64,000 bases of DNA from Ceratorhiza oryzae-sativae (lineage: Eukaryota > Basidiomycota > Agaricomycetes > Cantharellales > Ceratobasidiaceae). Of the stretch, positions 25,618 through 37,304 are shown one piece after another; position 1 is the first letter of the stretch, and every line of letters begins with the position of its first letter. The translations under genes were made by a program, and so were the position numbers. The notes beneath the pieces were generated by a model that was not told the origin of the DNA, did no database searches, and saw nothing but the letters and a program-made list of their open reading frames with translations. Where the stretch lies: assembly GCA_030998015.1 (NCBI GenBank), contig JARWMV010000235.1, forward strand, positions 124,001 through 188,000. The letters run 5' to 3'.

Positions 25618-28450
25618 CTAGTTTAGGTCGGGGTCGGGATTCCCATTCTCGTCGTTGAATTGCGTACGTGCACCTCGGCTCCGATCGATGATCGCATAGG
25701 TATTACAACCACCGATCTTCATTCGTCCGACGGCAGAATGCACTGTCTTGAGATTAATGACGGTCGGGGCGTTTAGCCGATTGTATGTGACGATGGGGGT
25801 CTCGGGTAGTGTCGCATCAAGACCTCTCGTACCGTCACACTCCTTGACGCGAGCGAGTATATACGGGACACGAACATTTGCGCTAGAGTGTTGTTAGTAT
25901 ACACGAAATGAATGGGAAATAAGAAACGCTTACACCCGATCACGAACGTACTCGACATAGAAAGTGTCGATCACGCAGCCATAATTGATAAGGCGCATTG
26001 GTTGATCATCTGCGTACCTAAACCTGGCGTTTCGGTCTGGCAGAAGCTCGTACTATGAGATAAAACGAGAAGTTAGTGGCGTGGTCCGATATCAATACGA
26101 GTTGATAAATGGCTTACCCGTATAAAAGAGTTGTCGCGAGATTTTCCGTCCGGCTCGATGCGATCAGCCACTCGAATTCGGTCTCCCATGCTGGCCAAAC
26201 GAACTCGGCCATGACGTACCAACGTGGTCCAGTCGATTCGTGCACGGTGTTGTTCTGGCGTGAAATTCCCGCCCTCCGGAAGCATGAAATACCGAGCCAT
26301 TTGTCTCTTGAGTTCGTCGTTGGCGCGGTAATTGAGCTCTACTGGCTGACCGATCACGTAGTCCTCAACTGGAAAGAGCGCGACAAATATTCAGGAAAAA
26401 AACTAAATCGAGCAAGAGGAGAGCGACTTACAGCCCGGGTATACTGTCTCCTTGGTGGAAATTAGTTCGTTACCTACTGCGTTTAACGTCCTAATCGGCT
26501 TGAGGAGGGAAGGCATATTGTTCACACGCGCGACGATTTGCAGTTGTGCACGCTGTCGTATGAAGTTGTTGAGGTACTCGTAGGGTCGAACACGGTTCTG
26601 GAGCGCTGGTCTGAGCAAATAGCCACAGAAGCGCTCCATGACGAAGCACCATGTGAGTGAGAGTGGGGCCACGCGTCGAATGTAATGTGGGATGTGAAGC
26701 AGCACGTGTATGGTCACCGGGCAAGTTGAAAGTCGATCATGATCGTATCGATAGTAGAGGCTATTGCTCGTTTCAGTGATGATCAAAAGTAAAGGCTAAA
26801 ATGTTACATACCTTTCGTACTCTTGAACCCACTCGTTAATCATGACCTCGAGTTCGTCCACCTGCGCGGGGGTGATCTTCATATCGAGACACCAAATGAA
26901 GATCTCGCGCATAGCCAGGAAATGTCTACGATATTGGTTCAGTCAAGTGCCCAAACTGCAAAAGGGGAAACTTACTCGTAATACACCTGCGCGAGTCGGT
27001 TGTGGAGTAAGATCGGCGCTAGATACATGAACCAAAAGGCATATGCCTCGGCTTTGTATAGGCTCATGTCGGTGTCGATGTTCGGCAATGTGCCCACGAA
27101 TTGACCTGGTATCGTGTACCTGGCCTGTTCGGTGAGTTCCCCTATTATCTTCCAGTCTTGTGCGGATACTCGGTAAGCGGCGTCGTTCTCGATCGACTTG
27201 AAGATTCCCTTCCAGTGCATGAGCATATTCGGAACTAGATTCTCGAAAAATAAATGCATTAGTTCATACGGCGCACAAGACGAAAGATCGATCGACTTCA
27301 GGCGCGTGAAAAGCGGCCGAGCGTTGAGACCGGAATCCGTCTGAAGTTGAGCGCGTGCTCCTCTTTCGGCCGCTTCCAAACGATCGTAAAACAATAAAAA
27401 AGTGTCGTGACCACGCATGGCTAGTCCTTCAGGGAGGAACACCGCCTCGCGGTTTGGTATGGCCAAGGGCACATAATAGGTTACATGTCCCTTATCCGAC
27501 ACAAACGGCGTACCTAAGATGAGACAGGCGCGACACGGCGCCTTCCCATTATGACCCTTCAGTAGTAACAGCTTCGAAATCGCTGGGATGTCGCCGAATA
27601 GGATAATAAGAAACGCCCGCAGGACAAAAAGCGTTCCATCGCCACGTATCTGGTCTTCCCCAGATGCAACTTTGCTGCCTTCGACACCGTTTTCGAGTTC
27701 TTCGAGTTCTTCGATTAGCGGAACGAGGAAGGAGTTGATGTCCTTGCATTCTTTCGGTCCTGGGATGACGCCGACGCAGATGATATTTTCGAGGCGGTTC
27801 CGGATGCTAGGGTGAAGGTTATAGTTGACTAGAATAAGCGGCCACGCTGTAGAGTTTCCCGCGTGTCGACGCTTGAACATAGAAAAGCCATCGGTGCCTA
27901 GCCCGAGTGCGATATCATCAGGATTGTCGAAAAATTTGTATTCGCTATTCTCGTTAACTCTCGTATTTCGCAGCGTACGATAAAGTTCACCGTCAAACAC
28001 ATCCTCCATCACCCCAGGCTCGGTAGCTCGGTATATATCATGTTTCACGCGATGTCGTAACTTCTTGATCATGTCGCGATCCTGAAATAGTCCGAGTAGC
28101 TGGGGGATAAGGGGGGTGTAGTTGAATACACGGCGCGGCTCACCAGCGGCATTGAAGCGAGGGCTCTTGCAGTAGAAACAGCGGACGTCGTCTTGGAACT
28201 TGCCAAGGAAGCAGAGACATGAGTTCACGCAGCAGTCGTATGCGCGGGACTCGAGGCCGGCCAGAATCTTGAGGCGTCGCCATGCGACAAAATCGCTTGG
28301 GAGCCCAAGGCGTTAGCAGGCGTTCAGACGGAGGTCGTCGTATATCTCCCGTGAAAAATGGGAACGTTGGCGGGCGGCCAAAAACCTAAGAGACGCACGA
28401 TCATCGGCCGTCAGGTGCCGGTTGTCTTGAATGTTGTTAGTATCATATGA
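25618..28450 (-). mobile_element. Tnp2-family (CACTA/Plavaka-like) transposase gene
   Basis: DNA transposase of the Tnp2 type. The main exon (28228-26972) has a short Cys motif near its start (CFYCKSPR), then GLGTDGFSMFKRR, WPLILVNYNLHPSIRNR and GVIPGPKECKDINSFL, and KAPCRACLI; these are typical of the catalytic core. Further minus-strand exons follow after GT-AG introns: HFLAMREIFIWCLDM, then YESLYYRYDHDRL with YLRRP-like blocks to LISTKETVYPG, then the C-terminal parts beginning near 26357 and 25958, stop TAG at 25618-25620. Upstream of 28228 a coding-like stretch (HLTADDRASLRFLAARQR near 28400) is cut by a TAA at 28313-28315, so the N-terminus may be broken or spliced in a way not resolved. 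CpG is retained, unlike the transposons at 39-53 kb. Confidence 0.8.
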
Positions 28451-28486
28451 AGAATATATGTTGGGATTTATGCGAACTCACACATA

Positions 28487-28700
28487 CACTGGCTCACAAA
28501 AGAAACGCAGCACGTGACGGAAAAATCTTCGAGCTCCAATCCTGTGCGACATACTGTATTTAGAGAGTACATGCATTAATAGATAATATGCGTAGAGGAG
28601 TAGAGTGTAAGCGTGTAAAATATCTAACGGTTCCGCGCAGTTCTCGCGGTGAGAGGGGACTTGTAAGTCGTGGCTAGCTGCATTACTTTTGTAATGTAAC
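28487..28700 (+). repeat. Tc1 terminal inverted repeat, left
   Basis: 214 bases, the exact reverse complement of 29887-30100 as far as can be read. The outer end is CACTGGCTCAC, the inner end GTAATGTAAC. Confidence 0.92.
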
Positions 28701-28783
28701 ACTACGAAAGACTTCTCCGAGGCAATCTACAAGGCACAGTCGTATTTTAGATGAATCTTTATGTATATACATATGAAAGAAGA

Positions 28784-29846
28784 TCAATACTCTGTATTCC
28801 CACCCCTTGCTTGGATCACAGCTTGTACTCTACGAGGGAGGGACTCGTACAAATGATCAATGAAGTCCTGAGGTACACAATGCCACTCCTCCTGAAAAGC
28901 GTCCCATAGTTCCTCTAGATTACTTGGCAAAACACACCTAGAGTGAACCTTCCGATCCACATAGCTCCATACATGCTCGATTATATTCAAATCCGGGCTC
29001 TGAGCCGGCCATGGCGATATGTGGATTGACTTGGCGCTTAGCCAGTCTCGGGCCACATGCGAGGTATGCTTCGGGTCGTTGTCTTGTTGGAATATCATCT
29101 GACTTTTCTTGAGTTTTGCGTCCTTCAGCGTCCCTAGAAGTCCCTCCTGTAGTATTTCTGTGTAATACCGCCCAGTCAAGGTTCCGTGGATACGGACAAG
29201 TTGCCCAACACCATGTTGGTGGATGACCCCCCATGTCATGAGACTACCACCACCGTGTTTCACGGTTTTTTCGAGTGTATCGTGGATCCATTGACTTCCC
29301 TACTGTTCTATACGAATATTGGCGCCCATCCGAGCCAAATAAATTGACTTTCTTTTCATCCAAGTACATCATGCAAGCCCAATCAGCTGCCGTCCAAGTC
29401 GCTCGTTCTTGGCACCAGGTGAGCCGAATTTGCTTGTTGATGCGTGAGATGAGTGGAACGCGACGCCGTACATATGCTCTAAGCCCAATCCCCTTGAGAT
29501 TTCGGCGCACAGTCTGGACACTGACATGGGGGAAAAGGCGGTTGCAAACCTGCACTGCATTACTAGTTTGGCCTCGAGCGAGTGAGAGCCCAGCAAATTT
29601 GGCGTCAGAGACAGTAAGAATGCGTGGGCGACCAGACTTGGCAGCTACAGACGTCAAACTGCGGGTTTTACAATTGCGGGTGTAAATGCAACTAGCTGTA
29701 GTTGGGTGAACTCCGACTGTAGGTCCGATCTTGTGGAATGACATCCCCTGATGGCGTAGCTCATTGATTCGAGCACGAACTTCGGGTGTAGCGTAGCGAG
29801 TCATGACAGATAGCCTACGGAGTGAGTTTCTTGGTGTGGTGAACAT
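28784..29846 (-). pseudogene. Tc1-family transposase, one frameshift
   Basis: The N-terminal part (29846-29244) has the paired-type DNA-binding domain (MTRYATPEVRARINELRHQG, HKIGPTVGVHPTTAS) and the first catalytic Asp in CMMYLDEKKVNLFGSDG. The C-terminal part (from 29263) begins MKHGGGSLMTWG and holds the second Asp in QQDNDPKHTS and the Glu in LNIIEHVWSYVDRK (DD34E pattern). The two parts are in different frames: a six-A run near 29263-29268 (minus strand) needs to be one base shorter or longer to join DPRYTRK to KTVKHGGGS. That is either a single inactivating indel or a homopolymer sequencing error. The preferred start is the internal Met at 29804. Confidence 0.88.
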
Positions 29847-29886
29847 GCGAAAGAGCAGTGAGTTCGTGAGAATGGCTGAAGGCGAG

Positions 29887-30100
29887 GTTACATTACAAAA
29901 GTAATGCAGCTAGCCACGACTTACAAGTCCCCTCTCACCGCGAGAACTGCGCGGAACCGTTAGATATTTTACACGCTTACACTCTACTCCTCTACGCATA
30001 TTATCTATTAATGCATGTACTCTCTAAATACAGTATGTCGCACAGGATTGGAGCTCGAAGATTTTTCCGTCACGTGCTGCGTTTCTTTTGTGAGCCAGTG
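29887..30100 (-). repeat. Tc1 terminal inverted repeat, right
   Basis: Partner of 28487-28700; ends CCAGTG followed by the target TA. Confidence 0.92.
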
Positions 30101-30102
30101 TA

Positions 30103-32378
30103 CATACCCTATAATCATCATATGTCCACCATATCCATAATACAGGTCATTTATACCAGAAGCCGAGTGTCCAATCATTACGCTGTTTCCAGGTCCTCAG
30201 TGGCTCATCTTTCAACACGGGCAGCATATACTGCGTCCAGTAGGGCCACCGCGTTCCCGAGACACAAACCAAGCGACTTGGAGCAACATACTAGAAGAAA
30301 TCGTCGTAAATATATCAGCGACCGCAAATTCTTCGGGGAAGTTCAACGGAAGTTCAACAGAGTCAAAAATCGCCGACAGAGAGCATTGGAATCCCCTCCC
30401 GGCTTATGTGTATATCCATGACTCCAATCAAACCGGCTCTGCACCTGGGGGGATGGGATCCAGGAAACACCTGCTGGGCCTCAAGAATTCCGGTCTTGAC
30501 ACTGCAACAGGCCGCAGCTTGGCGTCTCAAGCGGGAAATTCGCAACGGCACATCACAAAGGATTTACGCCAGTTTTCCCCAAGAGTCTTTCCCTGCATGT
30601 ATGACCGAATGACGTAGTAACTTACAATCTCCAGCGAAATATGTATCAAATATATATACATTCGTACTCATAACGATATAGGTTGATCCTAGATGGCAGG
30701 CACACCGTTAGAAACAGATCATGACCAGAGAATCCATGTTAAGAAGTTGCTTACCCACAATCCACTGTCACGAGCCTGAGGCCACAACCCATCATCAAAC
30801 ACTGGAGAGTCGATTGTTCATCATTTGTGCAGGTGTTCTAGTTTGGGAAACCATACAAGGTCCTTTGGCCATAACTCGTTTAAGCTCCAATCGTGAATTG
30901 ATCTAACGAATGGTCGGGTGTAACACGATCAGGAGATGGGAAACAGACTGGTGAGGAACATATAGTTTGGCAGTAAAGCCAATTTGACGTAGCTCGGCCG
31001 AACACACAACGGTAATGAGTTCAGTTCGAGTAAGCGGGTGTGATGCCACCGGGCTAAATCCGTCGTTCAACGAGGCGAGCTCGTCTGAGGACGATCCGAG
31101 CGATTCTCACGCCCTCCATATCAAAGAAACGGACGTCTCTATGAAAATATCATCGCTTCTTGAGTTTTCTTAACTATATGTTGCGGCTAGCTTGAGATCC
31201 AAAAGGTATGCTGGCAAACTGTGATGGTCAGAATCAGGTTTTGTGATTGTTTGGTCGAGTGGAGCTCAGTTAGGGGTCCCTCATGTGTGGTGGTTCGTGC
31301 CATACTACCGCAAGCATATATAAGCTAAGCATTGATCAGTGTAGGAAATACCAACCCCTTAGAACCGAACCGTGCGCTATCTGTGGTGCTTGATATAGAT
31401 TTCACAAACTGGTAAATTGGCCGAACATATCCAGTCGTCTCACCCTCGCAAACCCCTCCCCATTGTTCGCCTTTCAACAAAGCTAGAACCTGCTAATTTT
31501 CACAAATTTTGCAGTTCGTCTGATCAATTTTTCATTCTATCCGATGCATGCCCCAATACGCCGATGTCACTATGTATTGAATCGGAAAACGCCAGTACCA
31601 TCTCACAGGAATGTGGACGAACGAACTGGAGCTCTCGAATTTGACCTATTGCAACAACCCGATTAGAAATTCCAAGCTAGAACGCGTATAAATGCAACAT
31701 TATTTAGCGACAACCGCTGCCGGTCGAGTTCCAGCCGCGCAACATTGACGTAAAGGGTCGGTAGCATCCGGTCTGCGGTCTTATGACAACTATGCCATTG
31801 ATGGCGCACGTATGATGAGAGAGTAACCGCCAAGGCACGCCTGAGAATTTACCCTGTCGATGTTGGAGCTATATGATTTATCCGAAAGTTGGTTCTTTTG
31901 CGTCATTCAAATGATTCTCATCGGTGAATTCCCACCACTTCGCTGAAACTACAAAGTATTCAACTCGACTATTATCCGAGCCACTACCATGTACCATGGG
32001 CCATTTTATCCGTTGGATGTAATCCCAGTATCTCCCATTGATATTGAATACAAACCAACCGGTACTGGGCGAAGCGGAACTGGTGTGGACTATGAATACC
32101 CGTTAGTCCGCCGCTACACTCAACATCGTGATTCATCGTATAAACTACTATCTCCGTTTCTAAACGGAGCAATCCACGTACCACTTGGGGCTTCGATTGC
32201 TTCCAACTAATTCTTGCACGTTCTTTGGGACCTCGTCGTACGCTGCTAGGCCGGCATCAACCAGCCGAGTAACCGACAGCGAGATGTGTCCCCTCCAGAA
32301 GCCACCAGGCTCGTAACCTCAACTATGCGCTTAGCTATAGAAGTGGAATCTTGGCAGTCAGACCGGTTAATTTAAGGG
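30103..32378. other. Gene-poor flank
   Basis: On the minus strand near 30180-30300 a coding-like stretch is seen (WPYWTQYMLPVLKDE and PLRTWKQRNDWTLGFWYK) with a stop just after it. It could be an exon of the interrupted Tnp2 gene or another decayed gene. No other gene is supported up to the cutinase promoter. Confidence 0.35.
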
Positions 32379-32385
32379 TATAAAA
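32379..32385 (+). promoter_or_regulatory. TATA box of cutinase 3
   Basis: TATAAAA 69 bases before the ATG at 32448, in a context nearly identical to the TATA region of the FAD oxidase at 21186. Confidence 0.65.
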
Positions 32386-32447
32386 GCAGTCTGACCTCGT
32401 CGGGCCAGCCCAAGTGGTTGACTTGAACCTTTTCTACAAAGCCACCC

Positions 32448-33360
32448 ATGTTCTTCAACAAATTCGTAGTTAGTTCCATACTCTGTTTCGTCTAGTCTGA
32501 GACTGATACGTATTGATTTCAGGCTTTACTCGCTCTCGCCGGGGCTGCTCTCGGAGTCCCTACAAGCGAACACGACACTCGCGAACCCTGTTCACCAATT
32601 CAGGTTGTCCATCTCGCAGGCTCGGGTGAAGAAGGACTTGGGCAAGTCGGTACGCCGCTGGCCGCTGCACTCAAAAAGTCTGCGCATGAGTAAGTTCGGT
32701 GTTGTTTTGGGTTTGGGACAACGATCGCTGATTCCTCTTTAGGTCGACAATTTACTCCCTGCCATACAATACGAGCTACGAATACGTCACAACCCTTGCA
32801 GAAGGGGCGGCCATGAATGCGAAATATCTTACTACCCAGGCATCCAAGTGCTCAAGACAACGCTTCGTCCTCAGCGGTTACTCCAAAGGAGCGATGGTTA
32901 TCCACGGTATGGCAGCATAAATCCTCCTTATACGTCTAAAATACGCCGAAACTTATCAACGTTGGTAGCTACTAATCTTACGGATACTGTAAAGTCTAAG
33001 GTCCTTGCTATTGTTACGTTCGGGGATCCATATCACAACACCAGCACCCCATGGCCGATCAATTCTCCTGTCGTGAACCTCACGCCAAACTATGGGACTA
33101 AGGCTTCGCAGAACATTGGTGCGTTGTCTCTCAACACTGGCTGCTAGGGGAGTTCTAATATATAGTTCGCACATTCGACAGCAAGCTTTTGCAACGATGG
33201 TGACCCGGTTTGTCAACCTGGTGGAAAGAACATTACGCAGCATATTGCTTATGGATGGGATAACAGGCAAGTACTTGGACCTGAATGTGCTGTGGTCTAC
33301 GTGCCTAACGCTTGGAGTAGCACGACTATTGCCGCGGATTTCATCAGGAAAAAGTTATAA
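32448..33360 (+). CDS. Cutinase (CE5 family), paralogue 3
   Basis: More diverged from the other two but with the same early intron positions. Start MFFNKF, intron, ALLALAGAALGVPTSE (leader), IQVVHLAGSGEEGLGQVG with GTPLAAAL, YNTSYEYVTTLAEGAAM, RFVLSGYSKGAMVIHG (nucleophile Ser), VTFGDPYHNTSTPWP, then after an intron SFCNDGDPVCQPGGKN (Asp) and QHIAYGWDN (His). The final exon SSTTIAADFIRKKL ends at 33360. The last intron (from about 33268) seems to use a GC donor, GCAAGT, with a CTAAC branch site before CTTGGAG. Reading through it in frame is also possible, giving about 17 more residues. All catalytic residues are present. Confidence 0.87.
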
Positions 33361-34466
33361 GCGGGTTTTTCTTATTGGAATTATCGATGCCGATGTACGC
33401 TTTAGGGATTCAAAGCATGTAATCGGCATGCCATAAATTTATCTGATCTGAGTGCGTGCAAGTCTCTTCCAGACTTTAAGCGAGCCAAGCCTCGCTGTAT
33501 CAGAGCCCATCATATAATATATCACATACGAAAACTTAGCAAAATATGATGGAAGCTAGGGTACCACTATTTGTCTCGAATATCGCTTCGTGAGCCTGAG
33601 GTACGCTAGAGGATACCCGAGGGAAGCTACCCCCCGGCTGGTCAGTTTGTTCGGGCCTAATTGCAACAGGGGTTGCAGACCTCACCTGAGCAATCCGCTG
33701 ACAATGTGCACCACGACAAAAGTGTCGAGAATTGGATCACGGTTGCTGTGGGGAATGGCTTGATCGAGCGGCACATTGCTCGGGAAACAGCTGCTCAACT
33801 TCTCCGAACCAATCGCGGTACTCTGGGTGATTCTTCAAGGCAATCCAACGTAGGCCTTATTTAACACATGTCGTAATTTATCTTATTTGTCAACACCTTT
33901 AATGGATTTACGAGTAACGTAGCGTTGTTCAATGCGCTTAGAAAGTGCGGCAACGTGGTTCCAGATGGCCAGCTAGACAATTCATCAAATCATGATTGCA
34001 GCGCAGCGCCAGAGAATGGGAGAATGGGATATCTTATGGCTAGTGGAGGTCGGGAGGAGGAGGAGTAGGTGGAATCAGGGTACCCCCCTCCCCTCAGTGT
34101 CCCTTGGTCCAGCGTCTCGATGGAATATTCCCAGCTTCTGTGACAGAGACGATTTTTGTGGCTCTGAGTGAGGCATGCTATCGTCCTGTCCGGTGCGATC
34201 CAAGAGTTATTGCAGCCTTAATTTTTCCGGCTATATGCGCCCGTGATGACTTATAGCCTTGTTGAGGAATATCGCGGCGGTGAATCTTGGAGAATATAAT
34301 ACTGTTTTTCCTTCCAGCACAAAGATAACCATGATTACGCGTTACGCGTATCTAGAATTAAACAGCCAAGAGAATCAAGAGTATGCATTAAAAGTGATTA
34401 AACACTACCAGAAGCCTCTCATGGAACAGCCAGAGCATCCAAGAATGAAAGGGGGGAATGGAGAAT
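33361..34466. other. Intergenic
   Basis: Spacer between the convergent cutinase and SDR genes. No gene supported; the 68-codon frame at 33661 has no recognisable feature. Confidence 0.45.
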
Positions 34467-35540
34467 TTAGGTCGATCCGCTAGTCCTCTCGAGTGTATGC
34501 TCCCATACTAACTTGCGGAGCTGGGGAGTACTATATCGATTCTTTCCGGCATCGTCTCCGTGGTTGTCCCTGAATTATTAACATCATCGCTTGTTCCAGC
34601 ACCTTACGAATCGCTCTAGCTCACCTGAAGAAAGCCCTTTTGATAGCTGTGGATCGAGTAGAGTATAAGCATCCACTGGCCACACTCAGCAGGCTCAACC
34701 ATAAAAGGCTGCGCCATATACTCCAACACCTTGAATAACCAGTGAGATTTCGATATGCCTGTGCGAACCACACCTGGGTAACTATGTATGAAGGATATGT
34801 CGGGATGCCGAGCGGCGAACTCTTCACACATGTAGTCGTTCATTGCGGTCGCGCTCTGTGCGGCAGCACTGAGCCCGTATCCCCTTTTCAAATCGAGATC
34901 CGTTTCATTAATTCCCCCATTCTGGATGTGTATAGCTGGTAAGCTAATATGTCTCAGTAGAACGTGATAACTCTACGTACATTTCCAGCGTGGAGCACAC
35001 TTAACACCCGGGCCTCCTGTCCCTGTGTCTTCGCCTTTTCCAACAACGGTATCAGATCGTATATGAATCGCCAACGTGCGTAATAGTGTACGGCAAGCTT
35101 CTTGTCTATCCCCTCGCTCGTTTCGTCTCGTCCTTAAGCGACATGAATCCGGGCGAGAGTACGAGATAATTGAGCTTGTCCAAACGTCCAAGAAGTGAGC
35201 TGGTCGTGTTCCTCACGTTGGACATGAGGGTCGCATCGCATTGTTCAAACTCGTAGGTAGAAGTCGAAGGTGGAGATGCAGTCGGGAAAGACTGGATTAT
35301 GTGCTCGGCCGCCGATTTGTTCCTACCGCAAAGAATTATATGAGCATTCCCGTTCGTGACACTTGCAACAGCTTCAGCGATCCCTTGGCCTAGAGGAGAC
35401 TAGCATGAGAATAACAAAGGATAGTAAAATGGAGACAGGTACTTACCGACTCCACTGGTCCCACCAACAACCAGGGCTGTGGGTCGATATTTGGGAGCTG
35501 CAGCGAGGTTGGCTGATCGCACTATGGAAAGAGGTGGCAT
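34467..35540 (-). CDS. Short-chain dehydrogenase/reductase (SDR), probably frameshifted near its end
   Basis: NAD(P)-dependent oxidoreductase of the SDR superfamily; substrate unknown. Start MPPLSIVRSANL at 35540. The Rossmann dinucleotide loop is VVGGTSGVGQGIAEA, spanning an intron, followed by IILCGRNKSAAE, CDATLMSNVRNT, LNYLVLSPGFMS, RVLSVLHAGN, RGYGLSAAAQSATAMND and FIHSYPGVVRTGI. Where classical SDRs have YxxxK there is Tyr followed by Ala (YGLSA), as in a fungal SDR subgroup recognised here only by similarity. Near 34670 the expected WMLYTLLDPQLS reading needs one extra base, and the final exon (DNHGDDAGKNRYSTPQL, LVWEHTLERTSGST) joins only after another shift, so the C-terminus is probably damaged. 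A second, split copy lies at 36.4-36.7 and 53.8-54.7 kb. Confidence 0.75.
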
Positions 35541-36028
35541 GAGGGGCAGCGGCGATATGTGTGGTTCTGGATTCAAGCTACGCACCTTGATATAGGAGCG
35601 TCGGCTCCCGGCCGTTGGTTTGCGTAAGCCTCTCACTACGCGTGTCGCGAATAAGCGGTTGATAGGTTGGAACGGTTGACCTCCACCCGTCGCACCGACA
35701 CTGCCACCGGCAAGCCAAGCATTCGTCACCGTTTCTTAGTTCAACATCGGCCTCGGCCCAATGCCTGCGGCGCTTAGGATCCTCCCAACAGCACCGATCA
35801 AAATCTGGCGAGGTGCATATACAGCAATAAAAACGCCGTGCCCGAACTAACTAACTAAATAAATTCCTGAGTTTTATACCAAGCCCTTTTTACATTTTAT
35901 CACAGAACTAGGCCACGGCAAGTGACTAGGGGCGGTCCACGAGCGTACTTGATTGTGTGAACCCCCCCTTTCAGTCTGCCTACCAAAGAAACCCTACGTA
36001 ATATCAAAAAGCATTATCAAGCCGCAGA
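35541..36028. other. Intergenic
   Basis: SDR promoter side and spacer. The frame continues open upstream to 35729, but without a better start. Nothing else seen. Confidence 0.45.
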
Positions 36029-36217
36029 TTGAAATCCTATTGGAGCGGTAGCATGGTATCTCAAAACATTAGCAGCTTCTGCAGCAAATGGTCAATTTCT
36101 GTGGTCCCGGGGTATACAGTATGCCAGCCGTATATGACACACGAATCAGATAACGCATATGCCGATCCTTTCGTTTATGTATTGGTGGTTATTTTCAACT
36201 GGGATAAATTATCATAG
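36029..36217 (+). pseudogene. Cutinase relic
   Basis: Reads SMVSQNISSFCSKW and VVPGYTVC, clearly like the SQNIASFCNTGD / VPGYS part of the intact cutinases, but the catalytic GD pair is lost and no other exon is recognisable. With the SDR fragment that follows it repeats the cutinase-SDR order of 32.4-35.5 kb, suggesting an old tandem duplication. Confidence 0.55.
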
Positions 36218-36374
36218 CTACTCATTTGGGTAAGACAATGAAAGTACGACGCGTCCTTCGACCCGGACGATCGAGACCGCCAAATACATTACTAGCAATA
36301 TGTGGCAACATCTGGAGCTTGATTATGAGGCAGCCGAAACACATATGAACGCAATGAAAAATTAACAAACTTGG

Positions 36375-36685
36375 ATTGATTCACCAGGCCTCTTCAGGTG
36401 TGCGCTCCCATAAAAACTTGCGGAGGTCGGGGGTACTATGTATATCCTTTCAAAACATTGTAAATACAGGCTATAAACCACCTTGGCTTGCCTGAAGAAA
36501 GCTCGTTTTGAGAAGTGTAGGTCGATTAGGGTGTGTAGAGCATCCATTGGCTACACTCAACAGGTGAAACCATAAATGGCCACGCGATATGCGCCGGCAG
36601 ACTCAATGACTAATAGGATTTTGTTAGCCCTGTGCGAGTGGCAACTGGGCACGCATCGATAAACGCTATATTGAGATACTGACTT
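36375..36685 (-). pseudogene. 3' part of a split SDR copy
   Basis: Aligns by eye with 34480-34800 of the neighbouring SDR, for example the stretch ending ...HFSKRAFFRQ and the block CTCCCATAAAAACTTGCGGAG. Homology stops near 36685, where an unrelated TATTTAG-rich sequence begins. The missing 5' part of this minus-strand gene is at 53843-54715, 17 kb away in the same orientation. Confidence 0.65.
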
Positions 36686-37304
36686 CAGGCAGGTGTGACT
36701 TGCCAAAATAGTCGTATTTAGCCCTATTTAGGCCCATAGGCCTCTTAGGCAAGTCCCCGAGTTTTTTGTCCGCCTTAGTCGGCTCCTGGCTATTATGAGC
36801 TATTTAGGCATCCGGAGACTATGTAGCACTATTTTGCGTATAGATAGAACCTAAATCGACGTTATTTAGCCCCTATATCGTGCCAGATACATCTAGAACA
36901 CGAAGTTGCACACATTAGGCAACAACCGCCATTATAGCAGTCGGTTATCACATCAAGCGTGTTATTGAAGCGTCGGATCGATGTATTATAAGGAGTAAAC
37001 AACTGTGTAATTCGAACCCATTTTCTATATACTGACAAAAAGACGTCGATAACTGTTCAGTCTATATGTACAGAGGCGCGCTGCGCTGCTGCGCGCCACC
37101 TCCACTGGTCCTGTTGCACTTGAATTGCCCTAAACCATCCTCGCGATTGGCCTCGGTACCAGAACCTTCGCCGTCATGGTTGTATAATTCGGCTACAAAC
37201 CGTTTCTGACGAGCCCTAGACGTTTCAGGCCCAGGTCCCGGCCGACCAAACCTTTATTTCGAGTTTCTGTTAGTATGATCTATTGTGCCTCTCGACAGAT
37301 TAGC
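36686..37304. other. Left subterminal region of composite element
   Basis: AT-rich with repeated TATTTAG / TTTAGCCC words, probably transposase-binding subterminal repeats. No gene seen. Confidence 0.4.

Larger units (their letters stand above)
28487..30100 (-). mobile_element. Tc1/mariner (IS630 superfamily) element with 214-bp TIRs
   Basis: A 1614-bp element bounded by inverted repeats starting CACTGGCTCACAAAAG and flanked on both sides by TA (28485-28486 and 30101-30102), the target duplication of this superfamily. The only gene is a Tc1-type transposase on the minus strand. The repeats are unusually long, and by eye show no mismatch, so the insertion looks young. It lies just upstream of the N-terminal remnant of the Tnp2 transposase. 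Confidence 0.92.
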
